Assembly: GCA_019075905.1 (NCBI GenBank)
Contig: JAGXAM010000014.1
Coordinates: forward strand, 1 to 64,000
Direction: 5' to 3'
Length of the DNA stretch: 64,000 bases
Source of the DNA: Hyphomicrobiales bacterium
Lineage (GTDB): Bacteria; Pseudomonadota; Alphaproteobacteria; Rhizobiales; Beijerinckiaceae
In this document: piece after piece, positions 1-8,805 of the stretch
How positions within the stretch are numbered: the stretch's first letter is position 1
Layout: every line of letters starts with the position of its first letter
The notes under the pieces: model-generated
The model's database searches: none
Told to the model about the DNA's origin: nothing
The model's input: the letters and a program-made list of their open reading frames with translations, nothing else
Program-made: the position numbers and the translations under genes

Positions 1-856
1 CCGCCGAAATGCTTTTGGTCTCGCGCGCGGGCGTCACGCGGCGCTTGTCCTCGCCAAGCGCGAGATGGGCGAGGCGCAGGCCCTCATCACCGAATTGCGC
101 GGCGAGCCGCGCTGGCCCGGCGTCCTGCAAGTCACCGATCAGCCGGTAGCCGGCCTTTTCGAGCCGCGCCTGCGTCACCGCGCCGACGCCGAATATCAGC
201 CCCACCGGCCTGGGGCGCAAAACCGCCACGGCCTCGGCGCGACCGATGATGGTGAAGCCGCGCGGCTTTTGCATGTCGGAGGCGATTTTTGCCAGAAACT
301 TGCAGTCGCTGAGGCCGATCGACACGGTTATGCCGAGTTCCTGCTCAATTCTGCGGGCGAGGCGCGCCAGTGAATGCGCGGCGCTGGCACCATGCAGGGT
401 CTCGGTTCCGGCAAGATCAAGAAAGGCCTCGTCGATCGACACCGGCTCGACCAGCGGCGTCAGGGTCTCCATCATGGCGCGCATCTCGCGGCTCACCCCG
501 GCATATTTGGCCATATCCGGCTTGATGACGACGGCGTCGGGGCACAATTGTCGGGCCTTGAACATGGGAATGGCCGAGCGCACCCCGAAGGTCCGGGCAA
601 TATAGCAGCAGGTCGAGACCACGCCGCGGGTACCCCCGCCGACGATGACCGGCTTGTCGACCAGAGCGGGGTTGTCGCGCTTTTCGATGGTGGCATAAAA
701 GGCATCGCAATCAATATGGGCGACGCTCAGCCGGTCGCGCTCGGCATGGGCGAGCAGGCGCGGCGAGCCGCAATGCGCGCAGCGTCGCGCCCCGGCAGCG
801 CTGAAATTCAGGCAGTCACGACACAGCGCCCGCGGCTCAGGGGTCGATCCAGACAT
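1..856 (-). CDS. dinB: DNA polymerase IV (Y-family), partial
   Basis: Error-prone translesion polymerase that copies past damaged bases. The visible 285 residues carry the catalytic motifs HIDCDAFYA and SIDEAFLDL with the metal-binding Asp/Glu residues, and [10 protein letters not shown] between them. The C-terminal little-finger domain runs off the left edge. Before the polymerase domain there is an extension with two CxxC pairs (CRDC at residues 12-15, CAHC at 26-29), which looks like a small zinc ribbon. The start ATG at 856 lies inside the end of the upstream DUF3572 gene (20-base overlap), so the two are probably cotranscribed. The extension is seen in many Hyphomicrobiales DinB proteins; its function is unknown to me. 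Confidence 0.93.
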   Translation of the reverse strand, partial: MSGSTPEPRALCRDCLNFSAAGARRCAHCGSPRLLAHAERDRLSVAHIDCDAFYATIEKRDNPALVDKPVIVGGGTRGVVSTCCYIARTFGVRSAIPMFKARQLCPDAVVIKPDMAKYAGVSREMRAMMETLTPLVEPVSIDEAFLDLAGTETLHGASAAHSLARLARRIEQELGITVSIGLSDCKFLAKIASDMQKPRGFTIIGRAEAVAVLRPRPVGLIFGVGAVTQARLEKAGYRLIGDLQDAGPARLAAQFGDEGLRLAHLALGEDKRRVTPARETKSISA

Positions 857-1178
857 CGTGCTCCTCAAGGGCTTCACCCTGCGGCGCGCCTATGTGCATG
901 AGTTCGCCGGCCAGCCTTTCAGGTGCCATGCCGGCCCGCGCGGCCATCTCGCGCAGCAAGGCCTCGTCCTTCACGGCATAATCGACAACGCCCTGCAAGA
1001 ATGCCGGATCCTGCGACGCCGCCCGCAGATGACCGGCATCGAGGCCGCTGAGCGCCAGAAACCGCTCCAGACTTTCCGGCGAATCGGCCAGGGTTGCCAG
1101 CACAAGCGCGCAAGCATTTTGTAACCTAAAGTGCGGTTCGCGGGATTTTCCACTACGATGCCCCAATTTCGCCTCCAC
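837..1178 (-). CDS. DUF3572 family protein
   Basis: Small protein of 113 residues from a GTG start. The recognisable family core is the stretch [18 protein letters not shown] followed by [16 protein letters not shown] and an alpha-helical end, typical of DUF3572, an uncharacterised alphaproteobacterial family. No catalytic or membrane feature is visible. It overlaps the start of dinB and sits divergently from divK with about 100 bases between. The first 20 or so residues are poorly conserved in character, so a later start is possible. Pairing next to dinB and divK is common in Hyphomicrobiales, but no function can be inferred. Confidence 0.75.
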   Translation of the reverse strand: MEAKLGHRSGKSREPHFRLQNACALVLATLADSPESLERFLALSGLDAGHLRAASQDPAFLQGVVDYAVKDEALLREMAARAGMAPERLAGELMHIGAPQGEALEEHDVWIDP

Positions 1179-1279
1179 AACACTGCTTTCGTCAACTATT
1201 ATCGCCTATCGGGACAAAGTGGAAACCCCCGCGTGCGACCGATAATGTCGGCGCGCTGGCCAAGCAGGATCGAGAGACA

Positions 1280-1672
1280 ATGACAAAGACCGTGCTGGTG
1301 GTCGAGGATCACGAGATGAACATGAAGTTGTTCCGGCACCTGCTTGAATCGCTGCAATACCGCATTCTCGAAGCGCGCAACGGCGTCGATGCCGTGAAGC
1401 TGGCGAGAGCGGAAGTGCCCGACCTGATTTTGATGGATATGCAATTGCCTGGCGGCGCTTCGGGAACCGAGGTCACGCAATGGATCAAGCAAGAAAAAGC
1501 CCTCGCGCACATACCTATCATTGCTGTAACAGCCTTTGCCATGAAGGGGGATGAAGAAAAATTCCGGCAAAGCGGTTGCGATGCCTATATGTCAAAGCCA
1601 ATATCCGTCGTTAAGTTTCTGGAAACAGTGAAGACCTATCTTGGTGACTCCCCCGAGGTAGCTGCTTCATGA
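1280..1672 (+). CDS. divK: Single-domain response regulator DivK
   Basis: Stand-alone CheY-like receiver of 130 residues. The acidic pocket (Glu9, Asp10), phosphoacceptor Asp53 in [10 protein letters not shown], the Thr near residue 83 (AVTAFAM) and Lys in SKPIS are all present. In Caulobacter and relatives DivK is phosphorylated by DivJ- or PdhS-type kinases and dephosphorylated by PleC, and controls the CckA-CtrA cell-cycle pathway. Its stop codon overlaps the pleD start (ATGA), the same order as in Caulobacter, which supports the name. A PdhS-like partner kinase is encoded at 37449-40103 in this window. Confidence 0.95.
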   Translation: MTKTVLVVEDHEMNMKLFRHLLESLQYRILEARNGVDAVKLARAEVPDLILMDMQLPGGASGTEVTQWIKQEKALAHIPIIAVTAFAMKGDEEKFRQSGCDAYMSKPISVVKFLETVKTYLGDSPEVAAS

Positions 1673-3036
1673 CTGCACGAATACTCGTTGTTGACGACTT
1701 GGCTGCCAATACCAAGCTGCTGGAAGTGCGGCTGACTGCTGAGTATTTTGAGGTTATTGTCGCCAATAACGGCGTCGATGCCTTGCAAATTTGCCGTGCC
1801 GGGCGCTGCGACATTGTGCTGCTCGATGCGATGATGCCGGGCATAGACGGTTTCGAGGTCTGCCGGCGCCTGAAGGCCGACAGGCTGACGGCGCATCTGC
1901 CGGTGATCATCATCACCGCCCTTGACGAGGCGCGCGACCGGGTGCGCGGTCTTGAGGCCGGTGCCGATGATTTCCTGACCAAGCCGGTCGATGAAATGGC
2001 GCTCCTGGCGCGCGTGCGCTCGCTGACCCGCCTCAAGGTTTTCATGGATGAACTGCGCTCGCGGGCGCAGGCTTCTAACAAGATCGGCACGCTGGAACTG
2101 CTGCAATTATCCGCCGACCGTGAAGCTCTGGGCGGGCATATCCTGCTGGTCGATGACCGGCCAAGCTCGTCCGAGCGTGTGGCTGCGGCGTTGAGCGAGC
2201 ACCACAAGATAGATACTGTCGCCGGCATTACCGAGGCCCAGCACAATCTCGGTGCGCAGGATTATGATCTGGTGATTGTCGCGCTGTCGGTGCGACTGTT
2301 CGATCCGCTGCGGCTTTGCAGCCAGATCAGGGCCATGGAAAAAACCCGGCAGACGCCGATTCTGCTCATTGCCGAGACCGAGGACCGGGCGCGGGTGCTG
2401 CGTGGCCTCGAAATGGGCGTCAATGATTATCTCATGCGCCCGCTCGACCGCAACGAACTGCGGGCGCGGGTGCGCACGCAATTGCGGCGCAAATATTATA
2501 CCGAGAGCCTGCGCGAGAGCATGCAGGCGACCATCGAAATGGCGGTGATCGATCCGCTGACCGGGCTCAACAACCGTCGCTATATGGAGAGCCAGCTCGG
2601 CAGCGTGCTGCAGAAGGCAGAGACGCGCCGCCGCCCGGTTTCTCTGATGATTCTCGACATCGACCATTTCAAGCGGGTCAATGACACTTATGGCCATGGC
2701 GCCGGCGACGATGTTCTGAAGGGCTTTGCCCAGAGAGTGCGCCAAGTCATCCGCGCGGTCGATCTGATGTGTCGCCTCGGCGGTGAGGAATTTGTGATTC
2801 TCATGCCCGATACCGACATCGACTATGCCGCGACCATTGCCGAGCGGGTCCGCAGCAGCGTCGAAGGCTCGCCGTTTCCGGTCGAGGGCGGGCGCAACTT
2901 GCCGATCACCGTGTCGATCGGCCTTGCCGACAATTCCGCCAGCGCTGCGCCTGAAGAAATCCTCAAACGCGCCGATATTGCGCTCTATCGTTCGAAAACC
3001 AACGGACGCAACCAAGTTACCAAAGCCGCAGCCTGA
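1669..3036 (+). CDS. pleD: Response regulator and diguanylate cyclase PleD
   Basis: Makes cyclic di-GMP from two GTP when phosphorylated, driving the motile-to-sessile transition. Residues 1-125 are a full receiver with phosphoacceptor Asp53 ([11 protein letters not shown]). Residues about 152-275 form a second receiver whose phosphoacceptor is replaced (LVIVALSV), the adaptor domain used for dimerisation in Caulobacter PleD. The GGDEF domain has the active site GGEEF at 371-375 and an inhibitory I-site RAVD at 362-365, so product feedback inhibition is expected. Length 455 matches the family. Cotranscribed with divK by a 4-base overlap; ends 14 bases from convergent rpmG. Confidence 0.96.
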   Translation: MTARILVVDDLAANTKLLEVRLTAEYFEVIVANNGVDALQICRAGRCDIVLLDAMMPGIDGFEVCRRLKADRLTAHLPVIIITALDEARDRVRGLEAGADDFLTKPVDEMALLARVRSLTRLKVFMDELRSRAQASNKIGTLELLQLSADREALGGHILLVDDRPSSSERVAAALSEHHKIDTVAGITEAQHNLGAQDYDLVIVALSVRLFDPLRLCSQIRAMEKTRQTPILLIAETEDRARVLRGLEMGVNDYLMRPLDRNELRARVRTQLRRKYYTESLRESMQATIEMAVIDPLTGLNNRRYMESQLGSVLQKAETRRRPVSLMILDIDHFKRVNDTYGHGAGDDVLKGFAQRVRQVIRAVDLMCRLGGEEFVILMPDTDIDYAATIAERVRSSVEGSPFPVEGGRNLPITVSIGLADNSASAAPEEILKRADIALYRSKTNGRNQVTKAAA

Positions 3037-3050
3037 GGCGCGGCAAGTTC

Positions 3051-3218
3051 TTACTTGATTTTGGTTTCCTTGAACTTCACGTGCTTGCGCGCCACCGGAT
3101 CATATTTCATCATCTCAAGCTTGTCGGTCTTGGTGCGAGCATTCTTCTTGGCGACATAAAAGAAACCGGTGCCGGCTTCCGATTGCAGCTTGATCTTGAT
3201 GGTGGCGGCTTTTGCCAT
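3051..3218 (-). CDS. rpmG: 50S ribosomal protein L33
   Basis: Fifty-five residues beginning [18 protein letters not shown] and ending VKFKETKIK, a standard L33. It has no cysteines, so it is the zinc-free (C-minus) form like the E. coli protein. It is a component of the large subunit near the E site. The gene is monocistronic, convergent with pleD and divergent from pyrE. The start ATG at 3218 is the only sensible one; longer reading in the same frame lacks family similarity. Confidence 0.96.
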   Translation of the reverse strand: MAKAATIKIKLQSEAGTGFFYVAKKNARTKTDKLEMMKYDPVARKHVKFKETKIK

Positions 3219-3422
3219 GATGAAATCCAATGTTTGGGCTGTGCCGGTTTTCAGCACAAAAACCCCGCCGACACCGCCGACAGGACATTGGCCCCCTTCT
3301 AAGCCGCGCTGCCCGCTTGTCAAGTTCAACTTGACGAGCAGGTAACAGGGTGGGCCCGCCCAGTTGACGGCACGCGTGACTATCGCCACAACGAGCCATC
3401 TTTGCCCAATCCTGGAACCACC

Positions 3423-4127
3423 ATGACACCGCCTCATCGCAGCCCGGCCCAGAGCCGCAATGCCGAACTCGCCGCCCAGTGGCTACTTGAGATAGGTGCG
3501 ATCCTGTTTCGGCCCGAGCCGCCGTTCATTTTCACTTCGGGCTGGGCGAGCCCGGTCTATACCGACATGCGCAAGGTGATTGCCTTTCCTCGCACAAGGT
3601 CGGCGCTGGTGAGCGCGGCAGCGGAAATCATTCGCGAAAATATCGGCTGTGAATCGCTGGATGTGATTGCGGGTGGCGAGACCGCGGGCATTCCCTATGC
3701 CGCGTGGCTTGCCACCGAACTGGCCCTGCCGATGCAATATGTGCGCAAGAAGCCCAAGGGTTTTGGCCGCAATGCCCGCATCGAGGGCGAGGTTCGGGAT
3801 GGCGCGCGGGTGCTGCTGGTCGAGGATCTTGCCACCGACGGCCGCTCCAAGGTTAATTTCGTCGAGGCCATCCGCGAATCCGGCCAGATCTGCGCCGATG
3901 CGCTGGTGTTTTTCTATTATGGCATCTTTGCCGAAGCCGAGGCCGATCTCCAACAGCACGGCATCAGGCTGCACGCGCTGACGACCTGGCACGATGTGCT
4001 GAAAGTCGCGAAAGCCAAAGGCACCTTCGCCAAGCCGGTTCTGGCCGAGGTCGAGCGCTTTCTGGCGGAACCGGCGGCGTGGTCGGCGGCGCATGGCGGT
4101 GTCTCCTCATTCAAAGCTGGTGGGTGA
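3423..4127 (+). CDS. pyrE: Orotate phosphoribosyltransferase
   Basis: Transfers phosphoribosyl from PRPP to orotate, giving orotidine 5'-phosphate in pyrimidine synthesis. The PRPP-binding signature [13 protein letters not shown] is clear, as are [15 protein letters not shown] (flexible start region) and [10 protein letters not shown] (catalytic loop lysines). The ATG at 3423 gives 234 residues; a TTG at 3402 would add seven. The coding end overlaps the next gene by 35 bases, suggesting translational coupling with the DUF815 ATPase. Length and motifs fit the long alphaproteobacterial PyrE form. Confidence 0.93.
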   Translation: MTPPHRSPAQSRNAELAAQWLLEIGAILFRPEPPFIFTSGWASPVYTDMRKVIAFPRTRSALVSAAAEIIRENIGCESLDVIAGGETAGIPYAAWLATELALPMQYVRKKPKGFGRNARIEGEVRDGARVLLVEDLATDGRSKVNFVEAIRESGQICADALVFFYYGIFAEAEADLQQHGIRLHALTTWHDVLKVAKAKGTFAKPVLAEVERFLAEPAAWSAAHGGVSSFKAGG

Positions 4128-4992
4128 CATCGTGAACAGCGAAGAGACCATCCTGCTCGCCCGCATCGCTGCGCTGCTGGAACGCCTGGCTCCGCCCCCT
4201 GCCCCGGTGGCCGATTTTGCCGCAGCCGATGCCTTTGTCTGGCACCCGAGGGAGGGGGTTCTGGCACCGGTTGCCAAAGTCAACCGTGTCGACCTTGTCC
4301 TGCTGAAGGGCATTGACCGGGTGCGCGACGAGCTTTTTGCCAATACGCTGCGGTTTGCCAAAGGCCTGCCGGCCAATAATGCCCTGCTCTGGGGCGCGCG
4401 CGGCATGGGCAAATCTTCGCTGGTCAAGGCAGTTCACGCCGAGATCAATGCCGGCGTTGCGGAGTCCGACCGGCTGAAACTCATCGAGATTCATCGCGAG
4501 GATATCGATTCCCTGCCGCTGCTGATCGGGTTGATCCGGCCAGCTTCCTTCCGCTGCATCATTTTTTGTGATGACCTGTCGTTCGATCACGACGACACCT
4601 CCTATAAATCGCTGAAAGCCGTGCTGGAGGGCGGCATCGAGGGGCGGCCCGACAATGTGATATTTTACGCGACCTCGAACCGTCGCCACTTGTTGCCACG
4701 CGACATGATGGACAACGAGGCTTCGACCGCCATCAACCCCGGCGAGGCCCTGGAAGAGAAAGTGTCGCTTTCCGACCGCTTCGGGCTGTGGCTCGGGTTT
4801 CATCGGTGCTCGCAGGATGATTATCTGGCCATGGTGGCCGGTTATGCCGCGGCCTTCAACCTCAGGATCGACCAGGCGACGCGCGATGCCGAGGCGCTGG
4901 AATGGGCTGCCACCCGTGGCTCGCGCTCGGGGCGCACGGCATGGCAATATGTCCAGGATCTGGCAGGACGGCTCGGGCAGATGATGAATTGA
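4093..4992 (+). CDS. DUF815 family AAA+ ATPase
   Basis: ATP-binding protein of 299 residues in the DUF815 family. The Walker A motif is GARGMGKSS and the Walker B CIIFCDDLSF, followed by a sensor-like ATSNRRHLLPR. A conserved tail contains RSGRTAWQY. The cellular role is not established; the family resembles the ATPase core of chaperone and loader proteins. The ATG at 4093 overlaps pyrE; a GTG at 4132 is a credible alternative and would shorten the overlap. The family often sits beside pyrE or secretion-associated genes in alphaproteobacteria, but nothing here fixes a substrate. Confidence 0.85.
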   Translation: MAVSPHSKLVGDIVNSEETILLARIAALLERLAPPPAPVADFAAADAFVWHPREGVLAPVAKVNRVDLVLLKGIDRVRDELFANTLRFAKGLPANNALLWGARGMGKSSLVKAVHAEINAGVAESDRLKLIEIHREDIDSLPLLIGLIRPASFRCIIFCDDLSFDHDDTSYKSLKAVLEGGIEGRPDNVIFYATSNRRHLLPRDMMDNEASTAINPGEALEEKVSLSDRFGLWLGFHRCSQDDYLAMVAGYAAAFNLRIDQATRDAEALEWAATRGSRSGRTAWQYVQDLAGRLGQMMN

Positions 4993-5328
4993 TCGCCTGG
5001 CCGACGCTGGGAACAGGCCCACAGCGCCGTGCGCTTAACTGGCTCTGGACACTAAAAATTCTGACGAATGCGCAGGGCTGCAAGCTTGCGCCTTCTTCTT
5101 TAGCATGATAACTTGCAAACATCTTCACTGGTGGAAGCACTTTTTGACTTCGACCTGAATTTCATCGCACCCTTCAAAATGCCATCAATATAATATCAGG
5201 GGAGTGAGATTGTGTCATAGTCTAAATTTGTTCCATACGAAGATGAAGTGACGTCGCAAGGCGATAAATATTATAGTCTTGCCGGAAGCAACACTTGCAT
5301 TGTCTCTCTTTACAGAAGGTTTGACCCA
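4993..5328. other. AT-richer intergenic stretch before the secreted orphan gene
   Basis: No convincing gene. The second half (about 5100-5300) is clearly richer in A and T than the surrounding coding DNA. A perfect TATAAT is present at 5189-5194, but no good -35 box lies at the right distance. A purine-rich ribosome binding site (agaagg) precedes the ATG at 5329. The composition suggests either a long leader or promoter region, or a junction of acquired DNA. Confidence 0.5.
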
Positions 5329-5976
5329 ATGAAAGCTTTCGCTATAGCTGCATCCCTGTTGACGCTCGTTGCCTTGCCTACCAGAGTCTGGGCCTGCCCC
5401 GGGCAAGCCGGCAAGGTTATCTTTTCCGACAATTTCGCTGACGACACCGGCGGCTGGGATCCCTCCCGGGGCAAGTGGGTCAAAGCTGGCGACTATGTCG
5501 TGACCCTGCCGAAGGGCGATTACGTCACGGACGACTTCAACCAGACCTTCAACACCGAAAACGGCGATTTTTGCGTCGTCGGGAAATTTCCGACCGGCAA
5601 GCCCGATCCCAAAAATCCGTCAGCCGTGCGCCTGATCTTCTGGGGCGCGGATTACAATAATTATTTCGAGCTGCATGTTGGCGACGACAAAGATGTGTTT
5701 CTCAGCAAACTCGACAAAAACGTCTTTCACAATATCTGGGACATGCCGAATTCTGACGCCGTCAACAACGCGCCGGGCGGCGATAACACGCTTCGTGTTA
5801 TTGTGAAGGATCAAAAGATCTCCGCCTATGTCAATGGCAAGCTGATCAAGGTGGTTCGTGCGCAACAGCCAAATGGTGCCAATAAGTTTGGATTTGGTGC
5901 CAGCTTCACGAATCAAAAGGCACCCATTGATACGAAATTCCACTTTGAGAAGTTCAAGGTCACGGCGGTGCCCTGA
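5329..5976 (+). CDS. Secreted protein with concanavalin-like beta-sandwich, function unknown
   Basis: Protein of 215 residues with a typical signal peptide (MKAFAIAASLLTLVALPTRVWA) and cleavage just before the Cys of CPGQ; the box VWAC is a poor lipobox, so soluble export is more likely. The mature part contains repeated aromatic/Gly patterns (DNFADDTGGWD, FWGADYNNYFELHVGDD, NTLRVIVKDQKISAYVNGKLIK, KFGFGASF) characteristic of laminin-G/DUF1080-like jelly-roll domains that bind or cleave sugars. No catalytic residues can be assigned. A longer reading frame exists upstream, but the signal peptide fixes the ATG at 5329. It stands alone, convergent with the di-haem gene. Confidence 0.75.
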   Translation: MKAFAIAASLLTLVALPTRVWACPGQAGKVIFSDNFADDTGGWDPSRGKWVKAGDYVVTLPKGDYVTDDFNQTFNTENGDFCVVGKFPTGKPDPKNPSAVRLIFWGADYNNYFELHVGDDKDVFLSKLDKNVFHNIWDMPNSDAVNNAPGGDNTLRVIVKDQKISAYVNGKLIKVVRAQQPNGANKFGFGASFTNQKAPIDTKFHFEKFKVTAVP

Positions 5977-5994
5977 ACGCGCGGCCAGCGGCCC

Positions 5995-7431
5995 TCAGGG
6001 ATCGATGATCTGCAACGAGCGCAGGAAGGCGATGACATCCTGCTGGTCCTGCGGCGTTGCAGCCAGATAGGCATCACGGGCAAAGCGGGCGCTGCCGCCA
6101 TGGGCGGCGATGATCGATTCCAGCGTGTGGAAATTGCCCCGGTGGCCATAGGGTGCGGTCGAGCCGACGCCCCACAGCCGCGGCGTCATGAACACGTCGC
6201 GCTCGACGAAGCGCTGCGCCAGCACCTCGTTGCCTAGCGCCTTCACCTGATCATCGACCATATTGTGGCGCTTTAGGTCGCTGAACAGCGGGATCAGCCA
6301 TTCACCCCTGGCGTTGCGCTTGAGGGTGGCTGCATAGGGCTGTTTGGCCAGATCGATGGTGATGGGCGTCTTGACCTCGCCTGCGCGCAGCGTCCCGGCC
6401 GTGTCATAGGGGCCGGGATCGGTGAAAAGCATCGATTTCAGCGGCAGGGTCTGCACATGGCAGAGAGCGCAGCCGAGATGATCAAATTCTTTGACGCCCT
6501 TGGCGGCCGCAGCCTTCCAATCGGCGGGCAGATGCGCCTTGACCCCCGGCGGCGGCAGGGTCGCTTGCCAGGCCACCAGCGCCGAGACATCGCCGCGGGT
6601 AATGGCATTGGGCACGCCCGAGCCATCAAAATCATCGGTGCCGGTCCAGCGCGCGCCAAAGCGCTCGGAAGCCTCCATGCCGTGGTGGGCATTGAGGGCA
6701 TTGATGGTGAATTGCCGGATCGAGGCGAAGACGCCCTTGCGGCCGAAGGGCCTGACAATGAGATCATTGTCGATGCCCTTGATCTGCGACAGGTCGACAA
6801 CGCCGTCGGGCTTGGCGGTGATCGAGCCGAAGCGCACGCCCTTGCTGACGAGGTCAACCGAAACCGGCTTGCCGGAGGCCCAGGCGCGCTTCACCGCGCT
6901 CTCGCGTTCGGCCTGCAGGTCCGCGGTCATTTCGCGGCCGAGCAGTTCGACGAGACCATCGCCGAAAATCGCCTGAGTATGGCGCTCGTTGGAAAAGGTC
7001 GGGTCGGTGGAATCAAACTGCGCGCTCTCGAAACCTTCCGAGACAAAGGCATTGGCGACCGTATCGCCCGCCCCGCCGGGGAAGGGCTGATTGTGGCAAG
7101 AGGCGCAAGCACTTGAATCCGGCCCGCTGAGGCGGCTGAAGGCGGGATTGGTGCCGTGGATGCGCTTGGTCGGGATGATCGCCTGGGTCGCATCGGGCCG
7201 GCCGGCACCATCGGCGCGGGTGAATTTCGCGCTAAACAGCACGCCGCCGCGTGCCACCAGTGCCTTGATGCCGGCAGCGCCCTCTTTGACGATGCCGGCA
7301 AAATGCAGATGCGGGTGTTCAGAGTTGAATACGCGCTCATCCCAGCTCGCCGCAGATGCCAGCCCGCTGGCAACCACGACAATGCCAGCGCCCAGCATCA
7401 ATCCGGCTGTGATCTTGCGCAAAATCCACAC
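5995..7431 (-). CDS. Di-haem oxidoreductase family protein (cytochrome c peroxidase-like)
   Basis: Exported protein of 478 residues with a signal peptide ending near ASGLASAASW. Two haem c attachment motifs are visible, CASCH at residues 109-113 and CALCH at 321-325. Between them are FSNERHTQAIFGDGLVELLG and DGSGVPNAITRGDVSALVAWQA, and near the end TPRLWGVGSTAPYGHRG, all typical of the DHOR/COG3488 family related to MauG and bacterial cytochrome c peroxidases. It acts in the periplasm as an electron-transfer enzyme; the substrate is unknown. It is divergent from xylF with about 200 bases between, and convergent with the secreted orphan. Confidence 0.9.
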   Translation of the reverse strand: MWILRKITAGLMLGAGIVVVASGLASAASWDERVFNSEHPHLHFAGIVKEGAAGIKALVARGGVLFSAKFTRADGAGRPDATQAIIPTKRIHGTNPAFSRLSGPDSSACASCHNQPFPGGAGDTVANAFVSEGFESAQFDSTDPTFSNERHTQAIFGDGLVELLGREMTADLQAERESAVKRAWASGKPVSVDLVSKGVRFGSITAKPDGVVDLSQIKGIDNDLIVRPFGRKGVFASIRQFTINALNAHHGMEASERFGARWTGTDDFDGSGVPNAITRGDVSALVAWQATLPPPGVKAHLPADWKAAAAKGVKEFDHLGCALCHVQTLPLKSMLFTDPGPYDTAGTLRAGEVKTPITIDLAKQPYAATLKRNARGEWLIPLFSDLKRHNMVDDQVKALGNEVLAQRFVERDVFMTPRLWGVGSTAPYGHRGNFHTLESIIAAHGGSARFARDAYLAATPQDQQDVIAFLRSLQIIDP

Positions 7432-7508
7432 TCCCCGGTTGCGGGCCGCTTCTTGTTGAGCTTCAGTGACGAGCCCGATTTATTTAATTTTATGTGACGC
7501 CGATGCGA

Positions 7509-7539
7509 TTGACAAGATCGTTCCAAAAGGACAATCTTG
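7509..7539 (+). promoter_or_regulatory. Candidate xylF promoter with overlapping inverted repeat
   Basis: A perfect TTGACA lies at 7509-7514. Overlapping it is an inverted repeat, CAAGAT at 7513-7518 and ATCTTG at 7534-7539, with an inner TCC/GGA pair around AAAA. The -10 region at 17-18 bases spacing is a weak match (AATCTT). The arrangement could be a regulated promoter with an operator lying over it, about 95 bases before the xylF start. No transcript evidence. Confidence 0.35.
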
Positions 7540-7631
7540 CCCTGTGGCTGGGTGGGACCACTCGACCAGCTTCGAAGAATCACGCCAGACCTTCCGCCTT
7601 GCAGCGGGGGGCCGTATGGGAGGATGTTGAA

Positions 7632-8690
7632 ATGAAATTTAGCAGCAAGATGGTCATCGGTGCCGCGCTTTTGGCAACCGCCAGCGTCACCAGCCTCGGC
7701 GCCATGGCCGCCGCGAAGAAGCAGGTGGTCGTCGGTGTGTCGTGGTCGAATTTCCAGGAAGAGCGCTGGAAGACCGACGAAGCCGCGATCAAGGGCGTTC
7801 TCAACAAGGATCACGCCAAATATATTTCGGCTGATGCGCAATCGTCTGCCACCAAGCAGCTCAACGACATCGACAGCCTGATCGCGCAGGGCGCGAACGT
7901 GCTGATCCTGCTCGCCGTTGACGACAAGGCGATCATTCCCGCGGTCAAGAAGGCCAATGCCGCTGGCATTCCGGTGATTGCCTATGATCGCGAAATCGAA
8001 GATCCGAGCGTGCTTTATCTGACCTTCGACAATGTCGGCGTCGGCCGGTTGATGGCCAAGGCCGTCATGGCGGTGAAGCCGAAGGGCAATTACGTGTTCA
8101 TCAAGGGTGACAAGGGCGATCCGAACTCCGGGTTCCTCTATTCCGGCATGATGCAGGTGCTTGGCCCGGCGATCAAATCGGGCGCCATCAAGAATGTCGG
8201 CGAGACCTTCACCGACGGCTGGAAGCCGGACAATGCCCAGAAGGAAATGGAACAGATCCTGACCAAGGACAACAACAAGGTCGATGCCGTGATGTCGGAA
8301 AACGACGGCATGGCGACCGGTGCTTCGGCGGCGCTGAAAGCGCAGGGCCTGCTCGGCACTGTGGCCCTGACCGGTCAGGACGGCGACCATGCAGCGCTCA
8401 ACCGCGTGGCCCGCGGCGAGCAGACGCTGTCGGTCTGGAAGGATGTGCGCGTGCTCGGGCGTGAAGCCGCCAAGGACGCGGTTCTCCTCGCACATGGCAC
8501 GAAAATGTCGGCCATTCCCGGCGTCAAGGTGTTCGACAGCGGCGCCAACCACGTGAAAGTGGAAGCCAAGCTGCTGACGCCCTATGCCATCACCAAGAAG
8601 AACCTCGACATCGTCATCAAGGGCGGCTGGATCAGCAAGGCCGAGGCCTGCAACGGTGTAAAAAAAGGCACGGTTGCTGCCTGCAACTGA
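7632..8690 (+). CDS. xylF: D-xylose-type ABC transporter substrate-binding protein
   Basis: Periplasmic sugar-binding protein of 352 residues. A signal peptide (MKFSSKMVIGAALLATASVTSLGAMAA) precedes the mature domain starting KKQVVVGVSWSNFQEERW. Family features are DAQSSATKQLNDIDSLIAQGANVLILLAVDD, the sugar-contacting IAYDREI and ENDGMATGA, and the C-terminal cysteine pair (AEACNG, VAACN) usual in XylF. It delivers sugar to the XylHG membrane complex. The start ATG at 7632 follows a GGAGG-like site; in-frame upstream codons lack a signal peptide. A 26-base hairpin follows the stop before xylH. Confidence 0.92.
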   Translation: MKFSSKMVIGAALLATASVTSLGAMAAAKKQVVVGVSWSNFQEERWKTDEAAIKGVLNKDHAKYISADAQSSATKQLNDIDSLIAQGANVLILLAVDDKAIIPAVKKANAAGIPVIAYDREIEDPSVLYLTFDNVGVGRLMAKAVMAVKPKGNYVFIKGDKGDPNSGFLYSGMMQVLGPAIKSGAIKNVGETFTDGWKPDNAQKEMEQILTKDNNKVDAVMSENDGMATGASAALKAQGLLGTVALTGQDGDHAALNRVARGEQTLSVWKDVRVLGREAAKDAVLLAHGTKMSAIPGVKVFDSGANHVKVEAKLLTPYAITKKNLDIVIKGGWISKAEACNGVKKGTVAACN

Positions 8691-8725
8691 GCTTTCGGCG
8701 GGCTGAAGCCTTCCTTTGACAAAAC

Positions 8726-8751
8726 TCCGCGCGGTGGCGACGCCGCGCGGA
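8726..8751 (+). other. GNRA-capped stem-loop between xylF and xylH
   Basis: Nine perfect base pairs (TCCGCGCGG with CCGCGCGGA), extended by a G-U and a G-C pair and closed by the tetraloop GCGA. No T-run follows, so it is not an intrinsic terminator. Position after the binding-protein gene suits an mRNA-stabilising or processing hairpin that lets xylF be expressed above the membrane components. Confidence 0.75.
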
Positions 8752-8805
8752 TCGCAAGACCAAAACATGAGCGGCCGCAACGTGCCGCCTTTGGGGAGAT
8801 ATGGC

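Noticed and set aside
2107-3015. Minus-strand open frame of 302 codons in pleD
   Set aside because: Antisense to the GGDEF domain; no similarity to any family.
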